64,000 nt of DNA from an uncultured Alphaproteobacteria bacterium (GTDB lineage Bacteria > Pseudomonadota > Alphaproteobacteria > RF32 > CAG-239). The notes beneath the pieces were generated by a model that saw nothing but the letters and a program-made list of their open reading frames with translations, did no database searches and had not been told where the DNA came from. A program made the translations under genes and the position numbers. Positions within the stretch are counted from its first letter, which is position 1, and every line of letters starts with the position of its first letter. The stretch is from contig CAKQUE010000001.1 of the NCBI GenBank assembly GCA_934277435.1, positions 186,001-250,000 on the forward strand. Direction: 5' to 3'. Of this stretch, positions 44,614-53,903 are shown one piece after another.

Positions 44614-45310
44614 ATTTAGTTTTCTTTTCGGTATTGATTCGGTTAAGTTCATTTTGAATTTCTGCTGAATCGTCGTCTTCTTCATCAAAAGAAAATTCTG
44701 TATCAGTGTTTTTAGATTCAAGCAGATTTTCTGGTTTGTTTTCTTCATCTTTGTCTTTAATATATTCCATTTCACTCATGGCTTTTTGCTGATTTACGGT
44801 ATGGTCATTTTCTTTAGCTGCTGAATTGTCCGATTTTAATTCCGCCACAGTTTGTTGACTATTTTGCTGGTTTGTCATAGGCAGGTTGTCGCGTTCCGAC
44901 AATTGCTTTTCTGTTAAAAGAGTTGTTTCATCTATTTTGTTGTTCAAACATTGCAAAAGCCAAACATCATAAATCGGGTGTTCCAAGGCATTTGTCGCCG
45001 GAGAAGATGACAGCATCCATCCTTTGAAAACATTAACTTCTTCTCCTTTTAGACTTTTGTCTGTGATATCTACAAAAGCAAAGTTTTCGGGAGCTTCTTC
45101 AACAGGACGGGTTTGACAGCTACGAACGACTATTGACAGCGAGCCAAAGTTAACCATGCCGTTTACCGGAACATTAATAACATTGACATGACCGGTTATT
45201 TTATCCATAGCCTGCATTCTGGCTGTGTTCATCTCTATTTCTGTTGCGTTGCTTGCTGTGGCTACAAACATAGCCGCAGCCGTTAGTGTAAGAGTTTTAG
45301 TTATTTTCAT
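44588..45310 (-). CDS. DUF2155 family protein
   Basis: A 240-residue secreted protein. After the signal peptide (to about ATASNA) comes the DUF2155 domain: GHVNVINVPVNGMVNFGSLSIVV, a Cys in RSCQTRP, and GWMLSSSPATNALEHPIYDVWLLQC. The family is almost confined to alphaproteobacteria and lies beside MCE genes, as here. The C-terminal half is acidic low complexity. I start at ATG 45310, inside the mlaD-like gene by 14 bases. Function unknown. Confidence 0.83.
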   Translation of the reverse strand: MKITKTLTLTAAAMFVATASNATEIEMNTARMQAMDKITGHVNVINVPVNGMVNFGSLSIVVRSCQTRPVEEAPENFAFVDITDKSLKGEEVNVFKGWMLSSSPATNALEHPIYDVWLLQCLNNKIDETTLLTEKQLSERDNLPMTNQQNSQQTVAELKSDNSAAKENDHTVNQQKAMSEMEYIKDKDEENKPENLLESKNTDTEFSFDEEDDDSAEIQNELNRINTEKKTKSTDYTQQP

Positions 45311-45764
45311 TGCTGTTACCGTCATCTGTTACCATAAAAATTATTTCGCCGACCATATCTTCAATGGTTTTGAAATCTTTGGTGTTAGAAAAAGAATCGC
45401 CGGCTTTTAGGAGTTCAGAAGATTTTCCTGGTTCAATTTTTACGAATTTATCACCGACAAGACCGTCGCTGACAATGGAAACAGTGCTGTCTTTGGGTAA
45501 TTTTATATCTGACGCAATGCTGAAAGTTACATCGGCCATATAATCATCACTATTTAACTTCTGCGATGTTACCGTGCCAACTTTGATGCCGTTAATACGA
45601 ACATCGGAGCCAATGCTCAAGCCGCCGACTTTCATAAACTCGGCTTTTAGCGGGTAACCTTTTACAACTTGCAAATCCGAAACACGGTAAGCAAAAGCCA
45701 AAAACAGCAAGGCGACGACTAAAACAACCAAGCCCATAATGGTTTCAACAGGTTTCTTTTTCAT
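45297..45764 (-). CDS. MCE-domain (MlaD-like) lipid-transport protein
   Basis: A 155-residue protein with one N-terminal transmembrane helix (about 8-30) and an MCE domain: VGGLSIGSDVRINGIKVGTV and DSTVSIVSDGLVGDKFVKIEPG. It resembles MlaD, the periplasmic lipid shuttle of the Mla system that works with MlaE/MlaF. The ATPase and permease genes are not next to it. It is the second of two tandem MCE genes, only six bases after the first, and overlaps DUF2155. Confidence 0.88.
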   Translation of the reverse strand: MKKKPVETIMGLVVLVVALLFLAFAYRVSDLQVVKGYPLKAEFMKVGGLSIGSDVRINGIKVGTVTSQKLNSDDYMADVTFSIASDIKLPKDSTVSIVSDGLVGDKFVKIEPGKSSELLKAGDSFSNTKDFKTIEDMVGEIIFMVTDDGNSNENN

Positions 45765-45770
45765 TTTTTA

Positions 45771-46292
45771 TTACTCCATATTTTCGGTTGCGACAGCAGG
45801 TTCAGCAGATTGAGGACAAGATTTTTTGCGTTTGGCCTTACCCAAAGAGATAATTCTGTCTATCAATTCATCAAGAATCATTGCGTCTTGGGTATATGAA
45901 AATTCAGCTTCCGGCTCGATGTAATCTTCGGAGCCCCCCGGTTCTATTTCTATATATTTATTACCCATGATGCCTGAGCTAACAATAGAGGCGCTGCTGT
46001 CATCAGGAATTTGTATGTGAGATTTGATTTGTAAAGTTAAGGTCGCGCGGAAATCATCGTCCAGAACTGAGTTGACAACGCGTCCAATATCAATTCCCGA
46101 CATACGAACTTTATTGCCGACAACAAGACCGTCCGTACGGTTAAAAGTGGCATAAATTTGATAGTCAGTATCTTCAGCGTCTTTCCAAACGTTGTGCTGA
46201 ATTTTGAAAATTATCAGCCCAAGCATAAAAACGCAGATGACGCATAAACCGATTATAAAATTTTTTAACTCGTCTTTACTGAAATTATCCAA
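45771..46292 (-). CDS. MCE-domain (MlaD-like) protein, tandem paralogue
   Basis: A 173-residue relative of the next gene, with a transmembrane helix (about 10-30) and the same MCE signatures: TDGLVVGNKVRMSGIDIGRV and DSSASIVSSGIMGNKYIEIEPG. The two proteins probably arose by duplication and may form hetero-hexamers. The C-terminus has a basic KAKRKKSC segment. It is divergent from the ABC exporter genes at 46449, with 156 AT-rich bases between them. Confidence 0.86.
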   Translation of the reverse strand: MDNFSKDELKNFIIGLCVICVFMLGLIIFKIQHNVWKDAEDTDYQIYATFNRTDGLVVGNKVRMSGIDIGRVVNSVLDDDFRATLTLQIKSHIQIPDDSSASIVSSGIMGNKYIEIEPGGSEDYIEPEAEFSYTQDAMILDELIDRIISLGKAKRKKSCPQSAEPAVATENME

Positions 46293-46448
46293 AATATTAC
46301 TCCATATTTTTCGTATTTGGAATATTATTACTCCATTAAAAATGATTTGTCATTAAAGTTTTTTCACTATAGGTTAAAATAATTGTTAAAATTTTAAAAA
46401 AAATTGCTAAAATAAACGTTATTATTAAGGCACATTGAAAGAATTATA

Positions 46449-47159
46449 ATGCTGACAATTAAAAATTTATGTAAAAAATTTGGTTCTATTAAAGCTGTTG
46501 ACGAGATAAGCTTTGATTTGAAAAAAGGTGAAATAGCTGTGCTGCTGGGGGAAAACGGAGCCGGCAAGTCAACTTTGCTGCGTATAATCAGCGGTTATTT
46601 GGAGCCTGACGCCGGAGAGGTTGAGATAAACGGCGTTAATTTGAGGCAAGACCGAATGTCTTTTTTGCGTCAAATCGGTTATGTGCAGGAAGTTTCATCG
46701 CTTTATGCCGAGATGACTGTGGCCGAGTTTTTGGAATTTGTGGCCAACATTAGAGAAATAAATAGTTTGGACATTGTCGAAAAGGTAAAAAACGTTATAA
46801 ATATTTTAGAGCTGAACGATGTTGTTGTGCAAAATTTAGAAACATTGTCAAAGGGGTTCAAAAAAAGAGTTGAATTAGCGGCTGTTTTAGTGGCTGAGCC
46901 GGAAGTTGTTTTACTTGATGAACCGACAGAAGGATTGGACCCTTTGCAAAAAGAAACAATTCGTAAAATTATCAAGAAATATGCGAAAAAGCATATTATT
47001 TTAATTTCTACACATGCATTAGAGGACGCAGAAGCCTTAAATGGCAGAATTTTGCTCATGCGTAAGGGTAAAATGCTGGCAAATGAGAGTTTTTTGGAAT
47101 TCAAAAAAACAGCTAAAAATGATTTATTAGCTTCGTTCAAAAAAATTACAGGAGTATAA
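46449..47159 (+). CDS. GldA-like ABC transporter ATPase
   Basis: A 236-residue ATP-binding subunit. Walker A is GENGAGKST near residues 34-42, signature LSKGFKKR, Walker B VVLLDEPTEGLD, followed by the H-loop STHALEDAEAL. It groups with the GldA/NosF-type exporters. It powers the permease encoded five bases downstream; cargo unknown. Confidence 0.9.
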   Translation: MLTIKNLCKKFGSIKAVDEISFDLKKGEIAVLLGENGAGKSTLLRIISGYLEPDAGEVEINGVNLRQDRMSFLRQIGYVQEVSSLYAEMTVAEFLEFVANIREINSLDIVEKVKNVINILELNDVVVQNLETLSKGFKKRVELAAVLVAEPEVVLLDEPTEGLDPLQKETIRKIIKKYAKKHIILISTHALEDAEALNGRILLMRKGKMLANESFLEFKKTAKNDLLASFKKITGV

Positions 47160-47163
47160 AAAT

Positions 47164-49482
47164 ATGCAACAGTTATGGGCTTTGTTTTTACGAGAATTCC
47201 GCAGCTATTTCCGCAGTTTTTTAGCGTTTATGGTGTTTTTTGTATATTTATTTGTATCTATTGGTTCTTCCTTTTATTTTGGTTCTTATTTAGGTATGCA
47301 TGACACGGCGTTATATGCATTATTTTATGCTCAGCCAATCATTCTTGCTGTTTTGATTCCCGCCTTGTCAATGCGTTTATGGAGCGAGGAATATAGGCTG
47401 GGAACAATAGAGTTTTTATTGACGCAGCCGATTAAAATTATGTATTTGGTGTTGGCTAAATATTTAGCGCTGCTACTGTTTTGTTTGTTTATGGCCATAT
47501 TTTTGCTGCCTTTTGTTTTTTATAGCTCCAGTTGGTTGATGATAGATTGGCAAAATATTGTTTCGGACTATGTTGGTTTGGGGCTGTCCTTGGCGGCATT
47601 ATGTGCTGTCGGCAGCTTTATTTCATCGTTAAGCCGCAGTATGATTGTGTCATATTTGACGGGATTTTTATTTTCTGCGTTGCTTGTTGTAATTCCGTGT
47701 TTTAAATTTTATGAAATTTATAACAATTTTCTGTTTGCGGAAATAGGTGTATCTGATGTTGTATATTTTATAGTGATAGCTTTTTCTTTTCTTTTGTTGA
47801 ATATTGAAGCAATAAAACTTTGGCAAAAAATTAAGAGATTGAAGTTTATAAAATTTAGCGTTTTTGCGGTTTTGGTTTGGTTGGGTGCAGGGTTATTTTA
47901 TTTCACTCTTGATAACTTTTTTGCCGAAAAAGCCGATTTTACAACAGCAAAGCTATATACTCCAAAAACGGAAACTAAAGAAATTTTGCAAAAAATAAAT
48001 AAGGCCATTAGTATCGATATTTATGCGGCAAAAGATTATGTTAACAGTAATGCCGATTATTTCCACTATTCTCAGCAAATAAAACGTTTCTTAACAAATT
48101 ATACTAAATTATCGCAGGGTATGGTTGAGGTGAATATAAATTATGTTGAACCATATTCCGAACTGGAAGAGGCAATATTAGAAAAAGGTCTTTATTTTGA
48201 AACCAACAACAAAGGCAGCAGAGATTATTTTGGTGCGGTAATACATTTGGAAGACGGACAGGAACAGATAATTAAGCAATTTTTATTGCAAAGACGGCCG
48301 TTTGTTGAAAAAGACGTGGATATAGCTTTGCTTAAATTATTGGAGCCAGAGCGGATAAAAACAATTGGCGTTTATATTGACAACACCCAAAATCTTGACG
48401 GGTTGCAAGCCTTTTTGTTGGGTGTGGAAAATGATTATAATGTTTTTAATGTTTCGCCTTTGATGTATGATTTTTCCAATACGGTAGATATGATTATTTT
48501 GCTAAATCCGAAACAAATCTCCTCAACTTTGCGTTATGGTTTGGATCAATTTGTTTTGCGCGGCGGAAAACTTATCAGTTTTATAGATTTTTATACTGAA
48601 AGCCAAACGGATTTAGTTAACCAAGAAAGCGTGCAGTTTGTCGACTTTTTGAATAAATGGAAAATTAATTTGAAAGAAGAAATGGTTGATAACGGAAAAA
48701 TGGATAGTTCTTTTGGCCGTAGTTTATGGAATTTGCGTATGAACAAAGCTGTGGTTTTTAATAATGATAATGAAATGCTGTCAGTCAAACCGTTTATAAA
48801 AGCTGCAGACGGGCTTATCGGTGCAATTTTTGAAGGAAAGTTTTTTTCTTTGTATAGCAAGAATCCATATGAAAACACGGAAATATACTCTTCAATGAAG
48901 CCTTTTTTGCCAATGTCGCGGAAAGATGGACAAGTTGCCGTGGTTGGCGATGTTGATATGCTGGAAGAAGCTTTTTGGTTGGCCTCCAGTTCTCCTGACA
49001 GAAATCCGTATAGTGTTATTGAAACCAGCGGTAATGAGATGGCGGTAAAATCTTTGATTGATTATATGGCGGGGAATGAAATTTATGAAAAGCTGCCGTT
49101 GAATGATAAATTGCTGAATAGAGAAAGTATAAGCCAAAAAATAAAAGCTCAAATATTTAATAAAATAGAGGCAAAATATAAGGCTTTACAAAATAAAATT
49201 ACAGAACAAAGAAGTCTTTTGTTTGTTGGAAGCGGTCAAGATATGTCTAAATTTGAACTACTGCTGCAAATAAGCGACGCAGGTCAAAAATTGGCACAAG
49301 ATGAAAAAAAATTGCAAACCTATGAATATGAGATGAAACAGCAATATAGTCATAAAATAACAAATATTATGTTGGTGCAGATTTTGGCACTTCCGTTGTT
49401 ATTATTACTTTTAGCCTCAATAGCTTTGCGTTGGTTAAGAAGGATTAAAAATATAAAGCTGGAGAAAAAATACCATGTCTAA
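47164..49482 (+). CDS. Fused GldF permease - GldG protein
   Basis: A 772-residue membrane protein. Residues 1-240 form an ABC-2 permease with six helices, including LWSEEYRLGTIEFLLTQPI. A transmembrane segment (about 235-255) is followed by the GldG/ABC auxiliary domain (about 270-640), a coiled coil, and a final helix. In Bacteroidetes GldF and GldG are separate and linked to gliding; here they are fused, and no other gliding genes are seen. Partner of the ATPase upstream and DUF4340 downstream. Confidence 0.87.
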   Translation: MQQLWALFLREFRSYFRSFLAFMVFFVYLFVSIGSSFYFGSYLGMHDTALYALFYAQPIILAVLIPALSMRLWSEEYRLGTIEFLLTQPIKIMYLVLAKYLALLLFCLFMAIFLLPFVFYSSSWLMIDWQNIVSDYVGLGLSLAALCAVGSFISSLSRSMIVSYLTGFLFSALLVVIPCFKFYEIYNNFLFAEIGVSDVVYFIVIAFSFLLLNIEAIKLWQKIKRLKFIKFSVFAVLVWLGAGLFYFTLDNFFAEKADFTTAKLYTPKTETKEILQKINKAISIDIYAAKDYVNSNADYFHYSQQIKRFLTNYTKLSQGMVEVNINYVEPYSELEEAILEKGLYFETNNKGSRDYFGAVIHLEDGQEQIIKQFLLQRRPFVEKDVDIALLKLLEPERIKTIGVYIDNTQNLDGLQAFLLGVENDYNVFNVSPLMYDFSNTVDMIILLNPKQISSTLRYGLDQFVLRGGKLISFIDFYTESQTDLVNQESVQFVDFLNKWKINLKEEMVDNGKMDSSFGRSLWNLRMNKAVVFNNDNEMLSVKPFIKAADGLIGAIFEGKFFSLYSKNPYENTEIYSSMKPFLPMSRKDGQVAVVGDVDMLEEAFWLASSSPDRNPYSVIETSGNEMAVKSLIDYMAGNEIYEKLPLNDKLLNRESISQKIKAQIFNKIEAKYKALQNKITEQRSLLFVGSGQDMSKFELLLQISDAGQKLAQDEKKLQTYEYEMKQQYSHKITNIMLVQILALPLLLLLLASIALRWLRRIKNIKLEKKYHV

Positions 49483-50467
49483 AAAATATTTAATATTAAC
49501 ATTGATAAGTGTTGCTTTTATTGCTCTGCTAGCGGGCGTTTCTGTTTGGTATTCACAGCGTAAGCAGGGTGAAAACGTGCGCGGGCAGTATGTGTTTGCC
49601 GAAACCCGCAGCAATATCCGCCACTTAAGACATGTTAAATTGACAACGGCTGATAGCGGCGAGCTTAATTTATATCTAAAAGACGGGATATGGCATTTTC
49701 AAGAAGCCGCAAACTATTTTGTGAATCCTGAGCAATTAGCGGATTTTTATTATATGCTCAATAATTCTATTTTTACCGCGGTTTCTAAAACACATAAAGA
49801 TGAATATGAACAAAAATTATTACTAAATCCGTTAGAAAGTCATAGCAACAGCGGAACTTTGATTGAAACCTTTAATGAAGATGAAAAGCTTATGGATAGT
49901 GTGATTATTGGTTCAAGCGATAGTCAAGGTGAAGAACGCTTTGCCAGAGTTCAAAAATATCCTTATGTTTACAAGATTAGTGCCGTGCGTGGTTTTTCCG
50001 GCGCTGCCGGCGCGTGGATTCCATATCCTTTGTTAGAAGTTCCTGCTTTTGCGGTTAGAAATATTATAGTGCAAAATATAAAATTATCGGAAAAGGCGTT
50101 GGCTGCATATTTGCCGTATTCAGAAAATTTACAAAAATTAATGAAAATATTAGCCTTTCTGGAATATGACGGCATAGCTTATAAAACTGATTTTGCACAA
50201 GATTATCCTGAGAAAGAAGCAAAAAAAATATCGGTAGAAACAAAAGTTGGTTTAGTTTATAATTTTAAAATATACAAAATTGAAAATGAAGATTATTGGC
50301 TTGACGTTGAACTGAATAAAACCAAAATTTCGCAAAAGGGTGTGGATTCTTTTGTGGCTGAAAATCAAAAGTATTTTAAGGATTGGGTATTTAATCTAAA
50401 TGATGAACAGGGACAATTTTTGTATGAAACAAAAGCGGCCAATATTGTAGATAAGTACAGCAAATAA
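49475..50467 (+). CDS. DUF4340 family protein
   Basis: A 330-residue membrane-anchored protein: one N-terminal helix (about 5-24), then the DUF4340 repeats, LNLYLKDGIWHFQE and later VYKISAVRGF. DUF4340 genes often follow GldF/GldG-type exporters, as here, and the protein is probably the accessory extracytoplasmic subunit. It overlaps the fusion gene by eight bases, and a terminator follows four bases after its stop, closing the three-gene operon. Confidence 0.85.
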   Translation: MSKKYLILTLISVAFIALLAGVSVWYSQRKQGENVRGQYVFAETRSNIRHLRHVKLTTADSGELNLYLKDGIWHFQEAANYFVNPEQLADFYYMLNNSIFTAVSKTHKDEYEQKLLLNPLESHSNSGTLIETFNEDEKLMDSVIIGSSDSQGEERFARVQKYPYVYKISAVRGFSGAAGAWIPYPLLEVPAFAVRNIIVQNIKLSEKALAAYLPYSENLQKLMKILAFLEYDGIAYKTDFAQDYPEKEAKKISVETKVGLVYNFKIYKIENEDYWLDVELNKTKISQKGVDSFVAENQKYFKDWVFNLNDEQGQFLYETKAANIVDKYSK

Positions 50468-50470
50468 AAT

Positions 50471-50501
50471 TAAAAGCCTCTGCTAACATAACAGAGGCTT
50501 T
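50471..50501. terminator. Bidirectional terminator between the Gld operon and ackA
   Basis: AAAAGCCTCTG (50471-50481) pairs with CAGAGGCTTTT (50491-50501). Confidence 0.92.
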
Positions 50502-50519
50502 TGCATAAATAAGAAATGT

Positions 50520-51707
50520 TTATTTATTTAAGGCTAAGCGCATAGTGTCTTGAGCAATAACCATTTCTTCATCAGTCGGAATAACAAAAACTTTAACTTT
50601 TGAATCCGGAGTGGAAATCATAATTTCTGTTGCGTGCAGTTTGTTGTTTTCATAATCAGGTTTGATACCTAAATAAGAAAGGTGTTCCATAACCAACTGA
50701 CGAATAATAACACCATGTTCGCCAACGCCGGCCGTAAACACAATGGCGTCTACTCCACCCAACACGGCAATATATGCGCCTATATATTTCAGCAAAGCGT
50801 GAACATAAGTTTTGGTGGCCAAAATACATTTTTCATTGCCGCTTAAATAGCCGGCTTCAATATCGCGGTTGTCAGAATATCCGCACAAAGCCAGCATACC
50901 GCTTTGCTTGTTCATCATTTCATTGACTTCATGGGCGCTTAAGCCGTCTTTCTTTTCAATATAAAGCGGAATATAAGGGTCAATATCGCCGCAGCGAGTA
51001 CCCATAATCGTACCGGCAAGCGGAGTAAATCCCATAGATGTATCAACGCAAACTCCGTTGTCAATGGCGGAGATAGAAGCGCCGTTGCCCATATGACAGG
51101 TGATTATTTTACCTTTTTTGCCAATTAACTCGGCACAGCGTTCCGAAACGTACTTATGCGAAGTTCCGTGAAAACCATAACGGCGGATTTTGTTGCGCAC
51201 ATATTGGTCTTCTGGCAAAGCATAGCGATAGGCTTCAGGCGGCATAGTCTGATGAAATGAGGTGTCGAATACTGCCACTTGCGGAATGTTTGGCAAAGCA
51301 GCCTTAACAGCTTTAATACCCAAAACATGAGCCGGATTGTGCAATGGCGCTAAATCCGATAAGCCGGCGATTTGTTCTATAACTTCATCGGTAATTAAAA
51401 CCGAACCTTTGAAAATATCTCCACCTTGCACAATGCGGTGGCCGACTGCACTCAAGTCTTCCAGATTTTGCAAAGCGCCGTTTAGCAAGCATTTCAAAAC
51501 ATCTTTAATTGCCTCGGCGTGAGTCGGCATATTTATCAATTCTTCTTTTTTATCCGAACCAGTATGCTGATATTTTAGAATTGAGTTAGCTTGGCCAATG
51601 CGTTCGGCAATACCTTTGGAAATAACATTATAATTTCCGTTATCAACGTTATAGAGCTGAAATTTAAGAGAAGATGAACCACAGTTTATAACTAAAATTT
51701 TTTCCAT
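50520..51707 (-). CDS. ackA: Acetate kinase
   Basis: A 395-residue ASKHA-fold kinase that makes ATP and acetate from acetyl phosphate. Motifs are ILVINCGSSSLKFQLYN at the N-terminus, AVGHRIVQGG, VFDTSFHQTMP, GFHGTSHKYV and MGFTPLAGTIMGTRCGDIDP. Length is normal. It follows pta after 11 bases on the same strand, forming the classical Pta-AckA acetate pathway. Confidence 0.97.
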   Translation of the reverse strand: MEKILVINCGSSSLKFQLYNVDNGNYNVISKGIAERIGQANSILKYQHTGSDKKEELINMPTHAEAIKDVLKCLLNGALQNLEDLSAVGHRIVQGGDIFKGSVLITDEVIEQIAGLSDLAPLHNPAHVLGIKAVKAALPNIPQVAVFDTSFHQTMPPEAYRYALPEDQYVRNKIRRYGFHGTSHKYVSERCAELIGKKGKIITCHMGNGASISAIDNGVCVDTSMGFTPLAGTIMGTRCGDIDPYIPLYIEKKDGLSAHEVNEMMNKQSGMLALCGYSDNRDIEAGYLSGNEKCILATKTYVHALLKYIGAYIAVLGGVDAIVFTAGVGEHGVIIRQLVMEHLSYLGIKPDYENNKLHATEIMISTPDSKVKVFVIPTDEEMVIAQDTMRLALNK

Positions 51708-51718
51708 AGCTTAATCCT

Positions 51719-52723
51719 TTATTTTTGAGCTTGAATACAGGTGATGGCGATTGCACCGACAACGTCTTCGGCAAAGCAGCCGCGCGACAAATCATTAACC
51801 GGAGCATTTAATCCTTGTAGAATTGGTCCGTATGCTTCACAGCCTCCAAGACGCTGTAATAGTTTGTAGCCGATATTTCCGGCTTCCAAGTTAGGGAAAA
51901 TCAAAACGCGGGCATGACCAGCAACATGGCTGTTTGGGGCTTTTTTAGCGGCAACAACCGAATCCAGAGCGGCATCGGCTTGCAGCTCTCCGTCAACTTC
52001 TATGCCCAAGTTTTTGTATTCTTCAGTTTGTAAAGCTTCTTGGACCATTTGGGTGGCACGCACAACTTTGTCTACATTGTCGCCCTTGCCAGAGCCTTTA
52101 GTAGAATATGAAAGCATGGCGATAGATGGCTCTATACCAAAGTGAATAGCTGTTTCGGCAGCGTTCAAGGCAATATCTGCCAATTCTTTGTCAGTAGGTT
52201 CAATGATAATGCCACAGTCAGACAAAACATAAGGTTTGTCGTTGGAAAGTATGATAAAGAAAGATGATACGCTGCTGCCTTTTTTGGCTGATTTAATAAT
52301 CTGTAATGCCGGACGAACCGTGTCGGCAGTAGAATGATTTGCGCCCGAAACCATACCATCGGCATGTCCTGATTTTATCATTAAAGTGCCAAAATAGTTA
52401 TAGTTTAAAGCAAGTTTAGCGGCGTCTTCATGGCTCAGACCTTTTTCTTTGCGCAAATTATAAAGCAATTCTGTATATTCAGAAAGACGAGAATCTTCTT
52501 CTGGTTTGACTAATTCAATATCTGTCAAATCCCAGCCTTTTTGGGCGTAAAATTCTTTAATTTTTGCTATGTCACCCAAAATAATCACCTTAGCCGCTTT
52601 TTCGGCGGTGATCATGTGGGCGGCAGCTAAAACACGCTCATCTTCGCCTTCCGGAAGTACAATAGTTTTCAAATCTTTTTTTGCCCGTTCCAGCAGGCTT
52701 TTGATGTATGTGCTTTTTATCAT
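51719..52723 (-). CDS. pta: Phosphate acetyltransferase
   Basis: A 334-residue enzyme that converts acetyl-CoA and Pi to acetyl phosphate. It is the short form, with the catalytic PTA_PTB domain only and without the N-terminal regulatory domains of E. coli Pta. Marks: LPEGEDERVLAAA, GMVSGANHSTADTVRPALQIIK, AMLSYSTKGSGKG, FPNLEAGNIGYKLLQRLGG and GPILQGLNAPVNDLSRGC. First gene of the pta-ackA operon. Confidence 0.97.
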   Translation of the reverse strand: MIKSTYIKSLLERAKKDLKTIVLPEGEDERVLAAAHMITAEKAAKVIILGDIAKIKEFYAQKGWDLTDIELVKPEEDSRLSEYTELLYNLRKEKGLSHEDAAKLALNYNYFGTLMIKSGHADGMVSGANHSTADTVRPALQIIKSAKKGSSVSSFFIILSNDKPYVLSDCGIIIEPTDKELADIALNAAETAIHFGIEPSIAMLSYSTKGSGKGDNVDKVVRATQMVQEALQTEEYKNLGIEVDGELQADAALDSVVAAKKAPNSHVAGHARVLIFPNLEAGNIGYKLLQRLGGCEAYGPILQGLNAPVNDLSRGCFAEDVVGAIAITCIQAQK

Positions 52724-52864
52724 TACAAACGTCCTTTGGTATATTAAAAATTTAGTATCTTTACTTAAGCGCTTATCTTTTAAAATTAGATTAAGTTTTA
52801 TAAAAGTTTTGCATTTTTGTTTTAGCTATACTATGTTAAGAAAAAAGACTCAAGGAGAATTTTT

Positions 52865-53899
52865 ATGAAAAAGATAGTTGTTTGGGTTATTGCTGCGCTG
52901 CTGGCGTTTCCGGCTTGGGCAAAAGTCAGTTATGAAGCGCAGATTCCGGTTGAGGTTGAAGCCGAAAATTCGGTAAAGGCTAAAGATAAAGCAATGTTAG
53001 AAGCACAAAGACAGGGATTTTTAAATGTTGCCGGACAGTTGACCTCGGCGGCAAATGTCGAAAATCTAAAAAATTTGAGTGATGATGAGATATTGCATTT
53101 TGTGCAAGCTGTCAGTGTTGCAGATGAAAAAGCCGGCGGTACAAAATATAAGGCTGTTTTGACCGTGCAGATAAACGAGCCGCTTTTGAAAGACTATTTG
53201 GCAGAAAATAATATGATTGAGGCTGAAACAACCAATCTTTTGGTTATTCCTGTTTATAAAGAAAAACCGCGCACGGCTCCGCAGCTGTGGGAAAATACTA
53301 ATGTCTGGAAAGCAAATTGGCGCAGCAAGGGGCTTATAAAATTTGGCACAATGGAAGTGCAAACTGCGGACATTCGTTTTCAAGATATTTCGGATTTAAA
53401 TGCGGAAAACGCTTTGTATATGGATTCTTCTTTGTATAATGAAATTTCGGACCGTTTTGGTTCGGACAGAATATATGTTATATACGCCGAATCGTTGGAA
53501 AATGGCGATTTGATGATAACTGTAAAAAATGAAAAAACTAAAAGTGAAAACAGTTTTTCGGTTTATAACGATGGTGAGGGAAATATATTTGATAAAGCTA
53601 TTGAAAAAAGTGTGATGTTTATTTCTAATATGGAGCGAGAAACAGAAAACAGCAGCGGTATTGCGGCCAATGGAACATTAAACGCTGTTTATGAATACGG
53701 AAATATGAAGGAGTGGCTGACTAAAAGCGCTGCGATAACCGCCCTGTCGCAGGTTGATAGCATTGACACAAAAAGTATTGGCGGCGGCAAGGTCAGCTTT
53801 ACGATAAATTATAATGGTTCTTTGGAAAATTTGCTTAGCTCTTTCCAAGAGCTTGGTTTGAGCTATGAGTTAAATGATAATTTCTATGTTTTAAGGTGA
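52865..53899 (+). CDS. DUF2066 family secreted protein
   Basis: A 344-residue protein with a signal peptide (cleavage near AWAKVS) and a DUF2066 pattern: EAENSVKAKDKAMLEAQRQGFLNV, then a beta-rich central part and a C-terminal WLTKSAAITALSQVDSI domain with a repeated-strand end (GLSYELNDNFYVLR). The family lies upstream of PerM-type permeases in alphaproteobacteria, as here. Periplasmic; function unknown. CAAGGAGA precedes the ATG. Confidence 0.8.
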   Translation: MKKIVVWVIAALLAFPAWAKVSYEAQIPVEVEAENSVKAKDKAMLEAQRQGFLNVAGQLTSAANVENLKNLSDDEILHFVQAVSVADEKAGGTKYKAVLTVQINEPLLKDYLAENNMIEAETTNLLVIPVYKEKPRTAPQLWENTNVWKANWRSKGLIKFGTMEVQTADIRFQDISDLNAENALYMDSSLYNEISDRFGSDRIYVIYAESLENGDLMITVKNEKTKSENSFSVYNDGEGNIFDKAIEKSVMFISNMERETENSSGIAANGTLNAVYEYGNMKEWLTKSAAITALSQVDSIDTKSIGGGKVSFTINYNGSLENLLSSFQELGLSYELNDNFYVLR

Positions 53900-53903
53900 G
53901 TTG

